Assembly: GCF_018221465.1 (NCBI RefSeq)
Contig: NZ_JAAIKR010000022.1
Span: 1 to 35,813 of the forward strand
Length of the DNA stretch: 35,813 bases
Reading direction: 5' to 3'
Origin: Shewanella intestini
GTDB taxonomy: Bacteria > Pseudomonadota > Gammaproteobacteria > Enterobacterales > Shewanellaceae
This document shows positions 17,319 through 26,948 of this stretch, in pieces (within the stretch, counting starts at the first letter, position 1; the number at the start of each line of letters is the position of its first letter). Position numbers and translations under genes: made by a program. The notes below the pieces were generated by a model that saw only the letters and a program-made list of their open reading frames with translations, made no database searches and had not been told where the DNA came from.

Positions 17319-20300
17319 TTAATTCGGGTGGTGAAAGTAAATTCGATTCATCTGCAGGCCGCCGCCAATACAGCGCTCATCTCCATCAGCACAGCCATCA
17401 TCAAAGTCGCCGTCTTTTTCAAGCTTGTCACCAGCTATTCCAATACCAATGATGTACATATTGTCGCCATTTTTGGGTACCACAATCGTGGGGCTATTAG
17501 GTATTCCTTCGCCCGTTTCATATGACAGCTCTTTATAAGATCGCGTGCCCCGATGTAAATCAAACCCATACAGAAGGCCAACGCCGGTAGTAAAACATTG
17601 CTCAGCATCGGTTAAGTCACCTGGAACGTAGGAAGTAAAAAATACTCTGCCTTTGGCAATGAGTGCCGATGATAGGCTTTTTTCGCCGACTTTAGGTAAG
17701 TCGAAATACCAACCGCGTTTAGTCGCAAACAGTATTTCATCATTTTGGCTTGTCGGTGGGGCGCTAGTGACGTTGTATAAGTCGTCCATTTCTAAGGTCT
17801 TAGGTACGGCATGTAGACTGCCATTAAAAGAGCGGGTCACGACATTACGGTCTTGCACAACAAAGAATTTATCTTGGCGAATTTTATCCAAAGGATGAGG
17901 ACGATGACCGCTGCCAACGACGACGGCATCGTAAGGTACGTTGTGATAGCTATAGTAAGTTTGGTTGTTGTCGGTAATGCTGTGCAAATTAGAGATCATG
18001 GTTTGCGCTATTTCGGGCGCATTAAAAAAGCGGCGGTCGTTAAATTGACTTTGCCCGCCTAAGCTTGCGAGCTTGTAACCTGTCCATGGGGCGTCTTTGC
18101 CATTGGGTTGGGCGCTAGGTAAATCCATTCTCCATATATTAGCACCGGTATCTGTGGCGTAAATGCGGTCTGTTAACCCATCACTGTCGCTGTCTAATAT
18201 GGCCACTTTATTTGGGATGCTGTCGGTTATTCCTGTTAATGGCGTTTTGCCTGTACCGCTATCGCGTCCAAAATGATGTACTAATTCCCCAGTGTCTGCG
18301 TCAATGATATACACCCCTTTTCCCAAGGTATCATCAATGCCAATCGCTCCGCTGTCTTTGGTCGCAGGAGAGTAACCTGCGCCGACAATCATCACCGGTT
18401 TGGCGTTATCTATTGAGGTGTTATTGGCTGGATATCCCGGGATATAGGTGATAACCGGTTCAGACCATGTTTGGCCCATTTCGCTATAGTGAGGGCTTGC
18501 TGCTGAAATGCGCCACTTAAAGACAGGCACATCAGGATTGGTGATATCGAGCGCGTAATAGGCGTTGCCACCTCGGCGCATACCAAAGAATAACCACGCT
18601 CTTTCAACCGCACCTGTTGCGCTGCGCTTGATGTGCGCCACTGGTGAGCTGTCGATGCCATAAACTGAATGCACGCCGCTTTGTTGGTTGTCGGTTAGCT
18701 CTTTAACATTGGCGAGTAATGATTGAGGCATAAACGCCCATGACTCAGCTACGCTGCTTCCTCGGTCGGTAAACATGTGCATAAAGCCATGGTTGGTGCC
18801 CACAAATATTTTTATATTGGGATTGGCTTGAGTGCCATAATTGATCACTAGCGGCGATGAATGCAGCGGGTCGCCCATGATGTCTTGGCGCAACTCGTTT
18901 GTGACATTATTGTCGTTGTCGTCATTAACGTCATAACCTTGTATCCAGCTAAAGAGATCGTTGAGTTGGTCGGTATTCGCCCCCATTAATTGCGCCAGCT
19001 GTTCTTCGCCTCCTAAAGCATACTGGGCATTATTTTTGGTTAAAGTTTGTAAGCCGCCATTGACGCCTAAATTACTGAGCAAGTGTCTGGCTTGGTTACT
19101 TTGTAAATGCTGTGCTACGCCGCCAAGTTGAACATTACTACCATCCCCCCCGCCTGTCATTGAGGTGCAGTTTGTTGTCCATAAACTACAAGCTGAGGCT
19201 TTTAATAAACCACTTTCATCAATGGCGGCACGGCCACTGGCATCAAGTAGTTCGCCATTATCACTGACGGTTAACTTTTTAATATTCCCAGACCAACGCG
19301 GCCCTTTTGATGGCAAGAACATTGATTGATAAGCCGAATCGTCAGTATCCATTCTTCCTGACGATACTGCAGGAGAGCTGAATGTGGCTGGTTTGTTGTT
19401 TACTTCGGCAAAGACTTTTTGCAGGGCTTTTTGTAATGCATCTGCGCTGTTAGCGTGAAAGTAAGAACCGCCACCATTATTGGCCGTTTCTTGTAATAGT
19501 GCAGCGGCATTGTCAGCACCGCTACTAAAGCCAATGGTATAAGTGGTGACGTTTTGGGTGTTATCTACATTGGGATTAACATCATTTTCATACATCCATT
19601 TGGCTAATGTCGGTAAACCTTTAGCGTTGCTGACATCATGGCCAACTAACTGTTCTATTAAGCTATTAGAATAATTATCCCGAGTAGGCTCACCGTCGGT
19701 AATGTACACAATCGATGCGTTTGACTGACATATTTTACCAACAAAAGGGGAGATATAACGACCATTAGACTCGGCATCCATATCGCGTAATGGGTTAATA
19801 TCACCCGTGTCGGCTTCATAGCCATTGGGACGAGGTAGTGATTTAGGTTCAACGGGGTTATTGCCAAAATGCACTTCTCCACCGCTAAAGTATCGATACG
19901 CTTCAAACAAGGTGTCGCACAATGGCGTGTAATTACGATACACCCCATGTAAATTTTGTACTTTGTCTAACAATGATTTTTTATTGGTGTCAGTAAACGG
20001 TTGAATAGCGTGAATGATCCGCCCACCATTGTTTTTTACTTGATCATCTTTATTGAAAATAGCCAACCCAAAGTCGACGCCTGGGGTGTGCATTATCGTG
20101 TCTTCAATCACTCGTCTTGCGACGTCCATCCGAGTGTAATCAATGGTTTTCTTATTAGAGTGATACCACTGCACATATTTTTTTGTGTACAAGGTAACGG
20201 CATTGCCTAAACCAAAGTCAGTGTTTTTGGCTTTAGAAATGGCATCGTCAATGTCGCTTTGTTTTGAGCCTGGGCTGAGATAAGGGCTGTCATAACCGTC

Positions 20301-20849
20301 GACGGGAAAACCATCAGGGTACTGGAGGTCTTGTTGTTGCCCGCGTGCATTGCCTTGGTCTTGTTCAGAGATATCTTCAAAGCAGTCAATGGTATCAATC
20401 GCTTGGCCGTCGTTAATTGGCATTTCGACCCAATCACGTTTGTCATGGTCGTAATGGCGTATATAGCCGGTAAACATGCCATAACGTGTTAAATAGTCGG
20501 CAGATTGGGCACAACCGTTATAACGATGTTCAATGGTTTGTGAGCTGTTGATGTCGGGCACCACTTCAATGTCATTACTGTAATACAGCACACTGGAGTC
20601 GTTTAAGCTTTCGCTATCTTGTGAGTACAGCTCATCAGATTCAAATACCACTTTGCGAAAATTATTATTACCGATAGTACCGACGTATTCCATACTGCCT
20701 GAAGTATCAAAAATAATAAGCACTTGTGGACGCTCATTGGTTCTAATGCTCGACTCGGTAACGTATAGCTCAGTGTCATCAGCCATATTGAATGCACTAT
20801 AGCCCACGCTAAAAAAGCCAATTGTGCTCATTAAAAGGCGTTTTATCAT
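17319..20849 (-). CDS. pilY1: PilY1-like type IV pilus assembly/adhesin protein, copy 2
   Basis: Paralogue of the neighbouring 12603-16127 gene, 1176 residues and alignable over nearly the whole length. It has the same signal peptide type, the same metal site D48-T-S50-G-S52 in the VWA domain, VYITDGEPTRDNYSNS, the C-terminal propeller (FVGTNHGFMHMF) and the calcium-loop-like DSDSDGLTD near residue 885. Instead of the His-rich insert it has an acidic, polar segment after the metal site (EYVGTIGNNNFRKVVFESDE). It also has an extra loop between YFSGGEVHFGNN and RDMDAESNGRY (EPKSLPRPNGYEADTGDINP). The start is 2 bases after the paired minor pilin gene. Different surface ligands for the two paralogues are inferred from these insert differences. 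Confidence 0.9.
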   Translation of the reverse strand: MIKRLLMSTIGFFSVGYSAFNMADDTELYVTESSIRTNERPQVLIIFDTSGSMEYVGTIGNNNFRKVVFESDELYSQDSESLNDSSVLYYSNDIEVVPDINSSQTIEHRYNGCAQSADYLTRYGMFTGYIRHYDHDKRDWVEMPINDGQAIDTIDCFEDISEQDQGNARGQQQDLQYPDGFPVDGYDSPYLSPGSKQSDIDDAISKAKNTDFGLGNAVTLYTKKYVQWYHSNKKTIDYTRMDVARRVIEDTIMHTPGVDFGLAIFNKDDQVKNNGGRIIHAIQPFTDTNKKSLLDKVQNLHGVYRNYTPLCDTLFEAYRYFSGGEVHFGNNPVEPKSLPRPNGYEADTGDINPLRDMDAESNGRYISPFVGKICQSNASIVYITDGEPTRDNYSNSLIEQLVGHDVSNAKGLPTLAKWMYENDVNPNVDNTQNVTTYTIGFSSGADNAAALLQETANNGGGSYFHANSADALQKALQKVFAEVNNKPATFSSPAVSSGRMDTDDSAYQSMFLPSKGPRWSGNIKKLTVSDNGELLDASGRAAIDESGLLKASACSLWTTNCTSMTGGGDGSNVQLGGVAQHLQSNQARHLLSNLGVNGGLQTLTKNNAQYALGGEEQLAQLMGANTDQLNDLFSWIQGYDVNDDNDNNVTNELRQDIMGDPLHSSPLVINYGTQANPNIKIFVGTNHGFMHMFTDRGSSVAESWAFMPQSLLANVKELTDNQQSGVHSVYGIDSSPVAHIKRSATGAVERAWLFFGMRRGGNAYYALDITNPDVPVFKWRISAASPHYSEMGQTWSEPVITYIPGYPANNTSIDNAKPVMIVGAGYSPATKDSGAIGIDDTLGKGVYIIDADTGELVHHFGRDSGTGKTPLTGITDSIPNKVAILDSDSDGLTDRIYATDTGANIWRMDLPSAQPNGKDAPWTGYKLASLGGQSQFNDRRFFNAPEIAQTMISNLHSITDNNQTYYSYHNVPYDAVVVGSGHRPHPLDKIRQDKFFVVQDRNVVTRSFNGSLHAVPKTLEMDDLYNVTSAPPTSQNDEILFATKRGWYFDLPKVGEKSLSSALIAKGRVFFTSYVPGDLTDAEQCFTTGVGLLYGFDLHRGTRSYKELSYETGEGIPNSPTIVVPKNGDNMYIIGIGIAGDKLEKDGDFDDGCADGDERCIGGGLQMNRIYFHHPN

Positions 20850-20851
20850 GA

Positions 20852-21295
20852 TTAACTTCCTGTAAATACTTCCTGTTCAACACCTGATACCACCGTTAAG
20901 CGGCCATAGTCGCTGCGGCCAAATGTAATGGTGCTTTCCACTTCTGCGCGCCGACAGCTGACGCTGGCGGCTGAGTAAGCTTTACTGCTGCGTTGGCAGT
21001 TAACGTCGTTATTGGTCATTGGTGTGATGGTCGAGCTGACATTTAACGCCGAATTATTAATGTGAATGGGCGCGACAATATTGGCCATGACATCACCTTG
21101 GGTGTCATTTAGCACTTGGTGCTGTGCGCCAATGGCGGTAGATTTTGCACTCACACGTTCTGCACCTGCGCCAGCCATACGTAATGATTGAGTGGCATTC
21201 ACCGCCAAAGCCACACCAATAATGGTCATAAGAATTAAAGTAATAAGCGAGAAAAACAATACTATGCCTTGTTGTTTTTTTACTGACAGCGTCAT
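20852..21295 (-). CDS. pilX: PilX-like minor pilin, copy 2
   Basis: Same length (147 residues) and layout as the copy at 16130-16573: leader MTLSVKKQQG with predicted cleavage after Gly10, then the hydrophobic helix IVLFFSLITLILMTIIGVAL with phenylalanine at mature position 5. The body is more diverged, but the cysteine-containing NCQRSSK and SCRRAE segments and the shared end SGVEQEVFTGS remain. TAGGAT precedes the ATG. It forms a two-gene coupled unit with the following pilY1 paralogue, showing that the module, not just one gene, was duplicated. Confidence 0.8.
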   Translation of the reverse strand: MTLSVKKQQGIVLFFSLITLILMTIIGVALAVNATQSLRMAGAGAERVSAKSTAIGAQHQVLNDTQGDVMANIVAPIHINNSALNVSSTITPMTNNDVNCQRSSKAYSAASVSCRRAEVESTITFGRSDYGRLTVVSGVEQEVFTGS

Positions 21296-21714
21296 ACGGA
21301 TATCCTATTAAGTGAATGGCCAGACTTGTCATTAAATGCTGCTAAATGACGGCTTAAAAATATTGTGCTTGTGTCGAGATGATTTTTAATCATTCTAAAC
21401 AACAAAAAACAAACAGGAACACTATCACTTCACAATCAGCGCTTATTTGTGTGACAAATTGTAAAATTATGATTTTTAATGGTTTTACTGATACATTTGG
21501 TCACGTTTGTGTCATTTGTTGTTGCAGTTTTTAGTTAGGGCACTCAGGCGAAAGGTATTGCACCGCAGCAGGCATTTTTTATCGTAAATTAGGTCGGTAA
21601 CGCATTGTTTATCTGAGGTAAGATTATTACAGTACCTTAGTTTGATAAACGAGTAGGCTAACCGTTAATGGTTAGCGTATTGACATATTTGACTGGGCAG
21701 TAAAGGAAAGCGTA
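21296..21714. other. Divergent intergenic region between pilX copy 2 and the thioredoxin-like gene
   Basis: This 419-bp AT-rich spacer must hold both divergent promoters. No gene is seen. A CRP-like half-site occurs (TGTGA at about 21450), but its right half is poor. I see no terminator or large repeat. Confidence 0.5.
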
Positions 21715-22266
21715 ATGACGTGTGCGGATAAAACTACTGGCTTTTGTTTATACAAAGCTTATTTGCGTACCTTGAAAAAGGGAGCAACTGCAGCGGTGCT
21801 GATGTTAAGTTTAGCTCTGGCTTATATCACACCGGCAGCGGCGGAAAATGGCCCTTCGCTTGACTACACATGGGACTATGCTGGTGGGCAGCAGAGTTTA
21901 AGCGACTTTAAAGGCAAAGTGGTCTATGTTGATTTTTGGTCATCGTGGTGTGGTCCGTGTCAAAAAGCATTTCCGTGGATGCAAAAAATGCAACTTAAAT
22001 ATCAACATCAAGACTTCACCGTTGTCGCCATTAACCTGGATGTTGAAACTGAACTTGCCGATGCCTTCTTACAGAAAATCCCTGTGACATTTCCTATTCG
22101 TTATGACCCTGAAAGCGACATTGCCCGAGCCTTTAAATTACAAGGTATGCCCAGTAGTTTTATCTTTAATCGTCAAGGTGAGCTGGTGGCGCAACATGTG
22201 GGGTTTAACGTAAAACACCTAGCGCAATATGAAGCGCAAATACAATACTGGCTAGAAAAACCATAA
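21715..22266 (+). CDS. Secreted TlpA/ResA-type thioredoxin-like protein
   Basis: A 183-residue exported thiol-disulfide protein. A basic N-terminus is followed by a hydrophobic stretch at about 25-44 (AAVLMLSLALAYITPAAAEN), a likely signal peptide with cleavage after AAA. The thioredoxin fold begins QQSLSDFKGKVVYVDFWSSW, and the redox motif is WCGPC. The TlpA-type insert (INLDVETELADAFLQKI) and the cis-proline segment GMPSSFIFN are present. It is probably a periplasmic disulfide reductase or cytochrome-maturation-like factor; the partner cannot be deduced. AAAGGAAAG lies before the ATG. It is divergent from the pilus genes and not obviously operonic with rsgA. Confidence 0.88.
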   Translation: MTCADKTTGFCLYKAYLRTLKKGATAAVLMLSLALAYITPAAAENGPSLDYTWDYAGGQQSLSDFKGKVVYVDFWSSWCGPCQKAFPWMQKMQLKYQHQDFTVVAINLDVETELADAFLQKIPVTFPIRYDPESDIARAFKLQGMPSSFIFNRQGELVAQHVGFNVKHLAQYEAQIQYWLEKP

Positions 22267-22456
22267 ACCCTATTAAGGTTACCTGTGTGGTTTAGCCGCA
22301 CGATGTCGCCTTGATCGCATTGTGGGCGACTTGCGCTCGTACTTTATTTTTTCTGCTGTTACAGTTCGTATTCTTACCACCGATTTAGAGGATTGAAGAT
22401 GATTGTAATGATGCTAACCGGTGTTGCTGGAGCGCAAAACGCTTAATACTGCAATA

Positions 22457-22507
22457 CCCGGTTTATTACCGGGGCACTTCATTTGCCCCATGCTTTATTT
22501 TTTTATG
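22457..22507 (+). promoter_or_regulatory. Two overlapping hairpins in the rsgA leader
   Basis: CCCGGT-TTATT-ACCGGG (22457-22473) and GGGGCA-CTTCATT-TGCCCC (22471-22489) share the GGG at 22471-22473, so only one can form at a time. The second is followed by a T-rich stretch (ATGCTTTATTTTTTT). A 15-codon frame with GAGG before its ATG (22399-22446, MIVMMLTGVAGAQNA) lies just upstream. This may simply be the terminator of the thioredoxin-like gene, or an attenuator-like leader. Confidence 0.35.
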
Positions 22508-22551
22508 CGTATGCTTTAGCAATCTGCTAGCAACGTAGGGGTAGATCTACA

Positions 22552-23595
22552 ATGTCAAAAACATATTCTCTCACCGAGCTCGGCTGGCGTCCTTTTTTTC
22601 AACAACAATTAACACTTGCAGAGTGGGAATCTGGCACTTTAGCGCGGGTGGTCACTCAACATCGTAATCAACTACATTTGTTGTCTGACTCGGGTGAATT
22701 AATCCTGTCAATTAATGCCAATATGCCCAATATATGTGTCGGTGATTGGCTGCTTATTGATTCTCAACATCGATTTGTACGCTTGCTTGAACGTTTTACT
22801 GAATTTGGCCGCAAAGCGTCAGGTTCAAAATTGGATCTGCAATTAATTGCGGCTAATCTCGACACCGTGTTTATTGTCATGTCGTTGAACCAAGACTTTA
22901 AATTAAGCCGATTAGAGCGCTACTTAACCTTGGTGAATGAAACGGGGGCGCAGGCAGTGGTGGTACTCACTAAAGCTGATTTATGTGATGATCCGTTGAG
23001 CTTACAAGCTGAGGTACAGCAGCTGGACCCACTATTAAACGTGGTGAGCATTAATGCACTCGATAACGACTGTGTTTCGCAGCTTCAATGCTGGTGTCAG
23101 GTAGGTAAAACATTAGCGGTAATGGGCTCGTCTGGTGTGGGTAAGTCAACGCTATTAAACACGTTGCAAAATCAACCGTTACTCAATACCGGTGGTATTC
23201 GTGAAGATGACAGCAAAGGACGACATACTACCACCGCCAGATCATTACATGTGATGGATAACGGCGGTTTATTGATGGATACCCCTGGTATGCGGGAGTT
23301 GCAACTTACTGATGTAGAATCTGGATTGTCAGCGACGTTTGCCGATATTGAAGCGTTAGCACAATGCTGCCGCTTTGGGGATTGTTCGCATCATGGTGAG
23401 CCGGGCTGTGCCATTGAACAGGCTCTCAATCGTGGTGAGCTTGATCATCGCCGTTTTAATAATTATTTAAAACTGGGACGTGAACAAGCGTTAAATACCG
23501 CTTCATTGGCGCAAAGGCGCGCCCAAGATAAAACCATGAGTAAAATGTATCGTTCGGTGCAAGGCGAAAGCCGCCGACGGAAAAAAGGCTTATAA
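22552..23595 (+). CDS. rsgA: RsgA-family ribosome-associated circularly permuted GTPase
   Basis: A 347-residue GTPase of the RsgA/YloQ family, which acts in late 30S subunit maturation. An N-terminal OB-like domain (about 25-95) is followed by the permuted GTPase motifs: G4 TKAD at 140-143 comes before the P-loop GSSGVGKST at 192-200, and G3 DTPG lies at 243-246. The zinc site is Cys273, Cys278, His280 and Cys286 in CRFGDCSHHGEPGC. The C-terminus is strongly basic (SRRRKKGL). The N-terminus YSLTELGWRPFFQQQL resembles the second RsgA-like paralogue found in some bacteria more than the canonical RsgA, so this may be a paralogue. The gene symbol is given at family level. Confidence 0.85.
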   Translation: MSKTYSLTELGWRPFFQQQLTLAEWESGTLARVVTQHRNQLHLLSDSGELILSINANMPNICVGDWLLIDSQHRFVRLLERFTEFGRKASGSKLDLQLIAANLDTVFIVMSLNQDFKLSRLERYLTLVNETGAQAVVVLTKADLCDDPLSLQAEVQQLDPLLNVVSINALDNDCVSQLQCWCQVGKTLAVMGSSGVGKSTLLNTLQNQPLLNTGGIREDDSKGRHTTTARSLHVMDNGGLLMDTPGMRELQLTDVESGLSATFADIEALAQCCRFGDCSHHGEPGCAIEQALNRGELDHRRFNNYLKLGREQALNTASLAQRRAQDKTMSKMYRSVQGESRRRKKGL

Positions 23596-23604
23596 ATTAG
23601 CGAT

Positions 23605-23638
23605 AAAAAAACACGCGCCAATATGGTGCGTGTTTTTT
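23605..23638 (+). terminator. Terminator of rsgA
   Basis: AAAAAACACGCGCCA-ATA-TGGTGCGTGTTTTTT, a stem with one G-U pair and flanking A- and T-runs, starting 10 bases after the stop codon. Confidence 0.9.
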
Positions 23639-23797
23639 ATTGGCCGTTAGGGTTCGTTTATCGCGTATCGTTATAAACGTCACTGGAAACGATTGGGGCT
23701 TATAAGCGCGCAGTTTGCGCGGGTGACACACTGCCAGTGCATCCTTTCGTCCTAGGTATGCGCTAGGCATTAATATTTATTATGCTTAGATACCCAG

Positions 23798-25132
23798 TTA
23801 TGCAGCACGAGCGCGCTTTGGGAGCAACACTTTGGCTTGTAAACCACCATTTTCACGATTGGTTAGAAAGACTTTGCCATGATGTCGGTCGACAATCCGT
23901 TTGATAATGGCCAAGCCTAAACCTGAGCCAATGCTACCTCGGGCTTTGTCACCTTGGGTAAAGGGTAAAAATAACTGTTCAACCATCGATTCTTCAATGC
24001 CTTCGCCATCGTCTTCAACCGTAAATCCCACATAATTATGGCTTTGAAATGAGCTGATTTTTGCCCAGCCGTTACCATAGCGATACGCATTTTCAATTAA
24101 GTTACTTAATACACGTTTTATCCCGACGCAGTGCATCTCAATCTCAGGAATAGCTTGTAAATCAAGCTCTATTTGAATTGTGCGATGGGCTTCTTGTTGG
24201 GCTATCTCTTGAATAAGGCGATTAATCTGATCAGGAGTTTTGTTGTGTTCTTGGTCGTTACGAATATAAGCAATGAACTGATTGATGATGTCGTCCATAT
24301 CTTCAATGTCAGCCACAATGCCGTCTTTTAAATAACTCTCTTGTTCACCCATCATTTCAGTGGCTAAACGGATCCGCGTTAACGGGGTGCGCAGGTCGTG
24401 AGAAATGCCCGCCATTAATAATGAACGGTCTTGTTCAAGCTGCTGCATGCTTTGTGACATTTGGTTGAAGGCATGGGTTACTTCAACGATTTCTGTAGAG
24501 CCATTTAGCGGCATTGGCTTAGGGAAGTTACCTAATGACACTGTCATAGCGGCTTTTTGTAAGCGCTTTAAGGGCCGATTTTGTTTACCCGCAAATAGCC
24601 AGCCGCCAGCCACACTCAATGCGCCAATGACTAACAAATACAGGGTAAGTGGTGAAAGGTCTGACTCGTTCATGCCCGTTAACGGCACTTTTATCCATAC
24701 CGACGGTGCTTGTGGCGGTTTAATCCACACATTGAGTTTTTCGCCTTGGGAGAAACGAACTTCGGCTGGGCCACGAAGGTACACCGACATTTGGTCAGAT
24801 AAAAAACCATAGTAAGTGGCGTCATCTACTCCGTTCGCTTGTGCCTGTTGTTGATTGTAGATGGTCATCTCATCGTCGCGCACTTTGGCATTAAGGGCGT
24901 CAACCATAGTCAAATTTTCACGATCAATTTCAACACCATCTATAAATAAGAGGTTGATTTGACGGGCAATAAGTTGGTTTATTTGCTCATAGGAAGGTTT
25001 GATGAAATAGACTGCAACCGACCAATAAGACACTAATTGATTGATCAGTAACAGGCTGCCGATGAGTAACACGGTTTGGCTAAATGCACTGCGGGGTAAA
25101 AACCGCTGCCACCATTTTAGTTTTAATTTCAT
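23798..25132 (-). CDS. envZ: Osmosensor histidine kinase EnvZ
   Basis: Inner-membrane sensor kinase of 444 residues (E. coli EnvZ 450). Transmembrane segment 1 lies at about 17-38 ([18 protein letters not shown]) and segment 2 at about 162-180 ([18 protein letters not shown]), with a periplasmic sensor region between. A HAMP linker follows ([15 protein letters not shown]). The dimerisation domain contains the phosphorylated His245 in [15 protein letters not shown]. The ATPase domain shows [10 protein letters not shown] (N box), EDDGEGIEE (G1) and [12 protein letters not shown] (G2). It starts 12 bases after the ompR stop, in the usual ompR-envZ operon, and acts as kinase and phosphatase for OmpR. 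Confidence 0.96.
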   Translation of the reverse strand: MKLKLKWWQRFLPRSAFSQTVLLIGSLLLINQLVSYWSVAVYFIKPSYEQINQLIARQINLLFIDGVEIDRENLTMVDALNAKVRDDEMTIYNQQQAQANGVDDATYYGFLSDQMSVYLRGPAEVRFSQGEKLNVWIKPPQAPSVWIKVPLTGMNESDLSPLTLYLLVIGALSVAGGWLFAGKQNRPLKRLQKAAMTVSLGNFPKPMPLNGSTEIVEVTHAFNQMSQSMQQLEQDRSLLMAGISHDLRTPLTRIRLATEMMGEQESYLKDGIVADIEDMDDIINQFIAYIRNDQEHNKTPDQINRLIQEIAQQEAHRTIQIELDLQAIPEIEMHCVGIKRVLSNLIENAYRYGNGWAKISSFQSHNYVGFTVEDDGEGIEESMVEQLFLPFTQGDKARGSIGSGLGLAIIKRIVDRHHGKVFLTNRENGGLQAKVLLPKRARAA

Positions 25133-25144
25133 TGGCGAAGGTGA

Positions 25145-25867
25145 TTATCTTGCTGAGCCGTCTGGCACAAAGACGTAGCCTAATCCCCATACGGTTTGAA
25201 TATAACGTGGGTTGGCGGCATCGACTTCAATTAAGCGGCGTAAGCGTGACACTTGTACGTCAATTGAGCGTTCAAGCGCAGAGTAGTCTCTACCTCGGGC
25301 AAGGTTCATTAATTTATCACGCGATAATGGTTCACGAGGATGTGATACCAACACTTTTAATACAGCAAATTCACCACTGGTAAGGGAGATATTTTCTTCA
25401 CCATTGAACATTTCACGGGTGGCTAAATTAAGTGAAAATTGGCCAAATTGAACGGTTTCTTCTTGTTGTGCTGGCGCGCCTGGTGCTTCTAATATTTGGC
25501 GACGCATAACCGCTTTAATGCGGGCCAGTAATTCACGTGGGTTAAACGGTTTTGGTAAATAGTCATCAGCGCCTAACTCAAGGCCAATAATGCGATCTAC
25601 TTCATCACCTTTAGCGGTGAGCATGACAATTGGGATTAGGTTTTCTTGTTGGCGTAAACGCTTACAAATCGATAGACCATCTTCACCAGGAAGCATTAAA
25701 TCGAGTACCAATAAGTGAAAATTCTCTCTTTCAAGTAAACGATCCATTTGTTCAGCATTGGCTGCGCTGCGCACTTGATACCCTTGCTCAACAAGATAGC
25801 GTTCGAGTAAAGAACGCAGACGCATATCGTCGTCAACTACGAGAATTTTTGATGTTTCTTGGCCCAT
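25145..25867 (-). CDS. ompR: Two-component response regulator OmpR
   Basis: DNA-binding response regulator of 240 residues, close to E. coli OmpR throughout. The receiver domain has acidic residues D12-D14, the phosphoacceptor Asp56 in VLDLMLPGEDG, and the conserved KPFNPRELLARI. The winged-helix domain includes PREPLSRDKLMNLARGRDYS, ALERSIDVQVSRLRRLIE and the end YIQTVWGLGYVFVPDG. The ATG at 25867 has AAGGA before it and gives the family N-terminus (MGQETSKILVVDDDMRLR); the longer frame from 25945 is not supported. It regulates outer-membrane porins and osmotic adaptation with EnvZ. Confidence 0.97.
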   Translation of the reverse strand: MGQETSKILVVDDDMRLRSLLERYLVEQGYQVRSAANAEQMDRLLERENFHLLVLDLMLPGEDGLSICKRLRQQENLIPIVMLTAKGDEVDRIIGLELGADDYLPKPFNPRELLARIKAVMRRQILEAPGAPAQQEETVQFGQFSLNLATREMFNGEENISLTSGEFAVLKVLVSHPREPLSRDKLMNLARGRDYSALERSIDVQVSRLRRLIEVDAANPRYIQTVWGLGYVFVPDGSAR

Positions 25868-26156
25868 GATTTTTCCTTTTAATATCAGGATGTCATGCCA
25901 ATATAACGGCTTTTTATATTCCCTAGTAGCGGTAAATGAGCTCAAAAGACATATTTAATGAATAAAGCGAATTTTCTTGAACTAAGTAACTAAAAATTAG
26001 CGTAAATATGGCTAGGTTTTTGTAAAGAGAAATTGTAACAAAACTCGTTTTACTTTTTCTGCCATCCAATAAAAGCGTCGCATTGGCACATTGTTGTTGT
26101 TTTTTCTGTCACTTGGCTGGTGGCTGTTGTTGTTTTATGACCTCTATTGCTTGGGG

Positions 26157-26948
26157 TTATTGGGGACGACGAGCATTACTATTGAATCGAGCATGATTAC
26201 GGGCAAAATTAACCGTTATGATAAGGCGTTGTTGGCGTGGATGAGCAAACGAAACCGCGATGTCATCATCGCCGCGAACAGGCCAAGGCTGCTCAATAAC
26301 ATCAGCGAGATACCAAACCGGTATATCTGGCGCAACCGTGTCATCGCTGCGGGTATGTGTGGTTAACGGGGGAGCGCTTTCATGATGATATACAAAAGTG
26401 AATTGACGCTTCATTTGATAACGAAAGCGGGGCGCGCTAAAAGCTGGCCATAGCAGTAATGTATGTTGATTTAGCTGATACGAGCCAAGCTCAACATGGG
26501 CATAGTCAATATGATTCAGTGGCCAAGGGGGCTGTTGGCAGGTCAATTGAACACGACAATGCCAAGTGATAAGCCAGTAGGTGTTATCCCTATTTATTGA
26601 CAATAATTGCTGTTTGCGGGAAAAGGTGCGTGTCCATGTGCCTAACATTGAGCGTTGTCGAACTGTGTTTTTTAGTGCAGGGACGCTGCGCGTTAAATTG
26701 CGCCGCGCAGTGCTTGCTTGCCTCGCACTTAGAAGCGTGGTGTTTTGTTGCTCTGCACGAGAAAGGGGCGCGCTTTGTTGTATCATTACCAGCTGATGCG
26801 AATGCGCCTTAATCGGCCCATCAAATGATTGAAATTCAATCATGGATAAAGCGGGCTCAATACGCTGATTGCTTGCTTGCGCATTGGCGCTGAGTAACAT
26901 CAGTAGTAAGTTGGCGCAGTGGACGCCACAATGGTTAATGCAGCGCAT
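26157..26948 (-). CDS. Unrecognised secreted protein
   Basis: A 263-residue protein I do not recognise. A signal peptide is likely at 1-26 (NLLLMLLSANAQAS), and AAGGAT lies before the ATG. The mature part is rich in Arg, His, Gln and Trp, with a central segment of alternating strands (TYWLITWHCRVQLTCQQPPW, with two cysteines that could pair in the periplasm) and no known motif. It ends in a basic tail (ARNHARFNSNARRPQ). It stands alone between ompR and greB, divergent from greB. The absence of competing frames with better start signals supports it as a real gene. Function unknown. Confidence 0.6.
   Translation of the reverse strand: MRCINHCGVHCANLLLMLLSANAQASNQRIEPALSMIEFQSFDGPIKAHSHQLVMIQQSAPLSRAEQQNTTLLSARQASTARRNLTRSVPALKNTVRQRSMLGTWTRTFSRKQQLLSINRDNTYWLITWHCRVQLTCQQPPWPLNHIDYAHVELGSYQLNQHTLLLWPAFSAPRFRYQMKRQFTFVYHHESAPPLTTHTRSDDTVAPDIPVWYLADVIEQPWPVRGDDDIAVSFAHPRQQRLIITVNFARNHARFNSNARRPQ

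Noticed and set aside
24405-24812. 135-codon frame opposite envZ
   Set aside because: Shadow of envZ; no start signal or family match.
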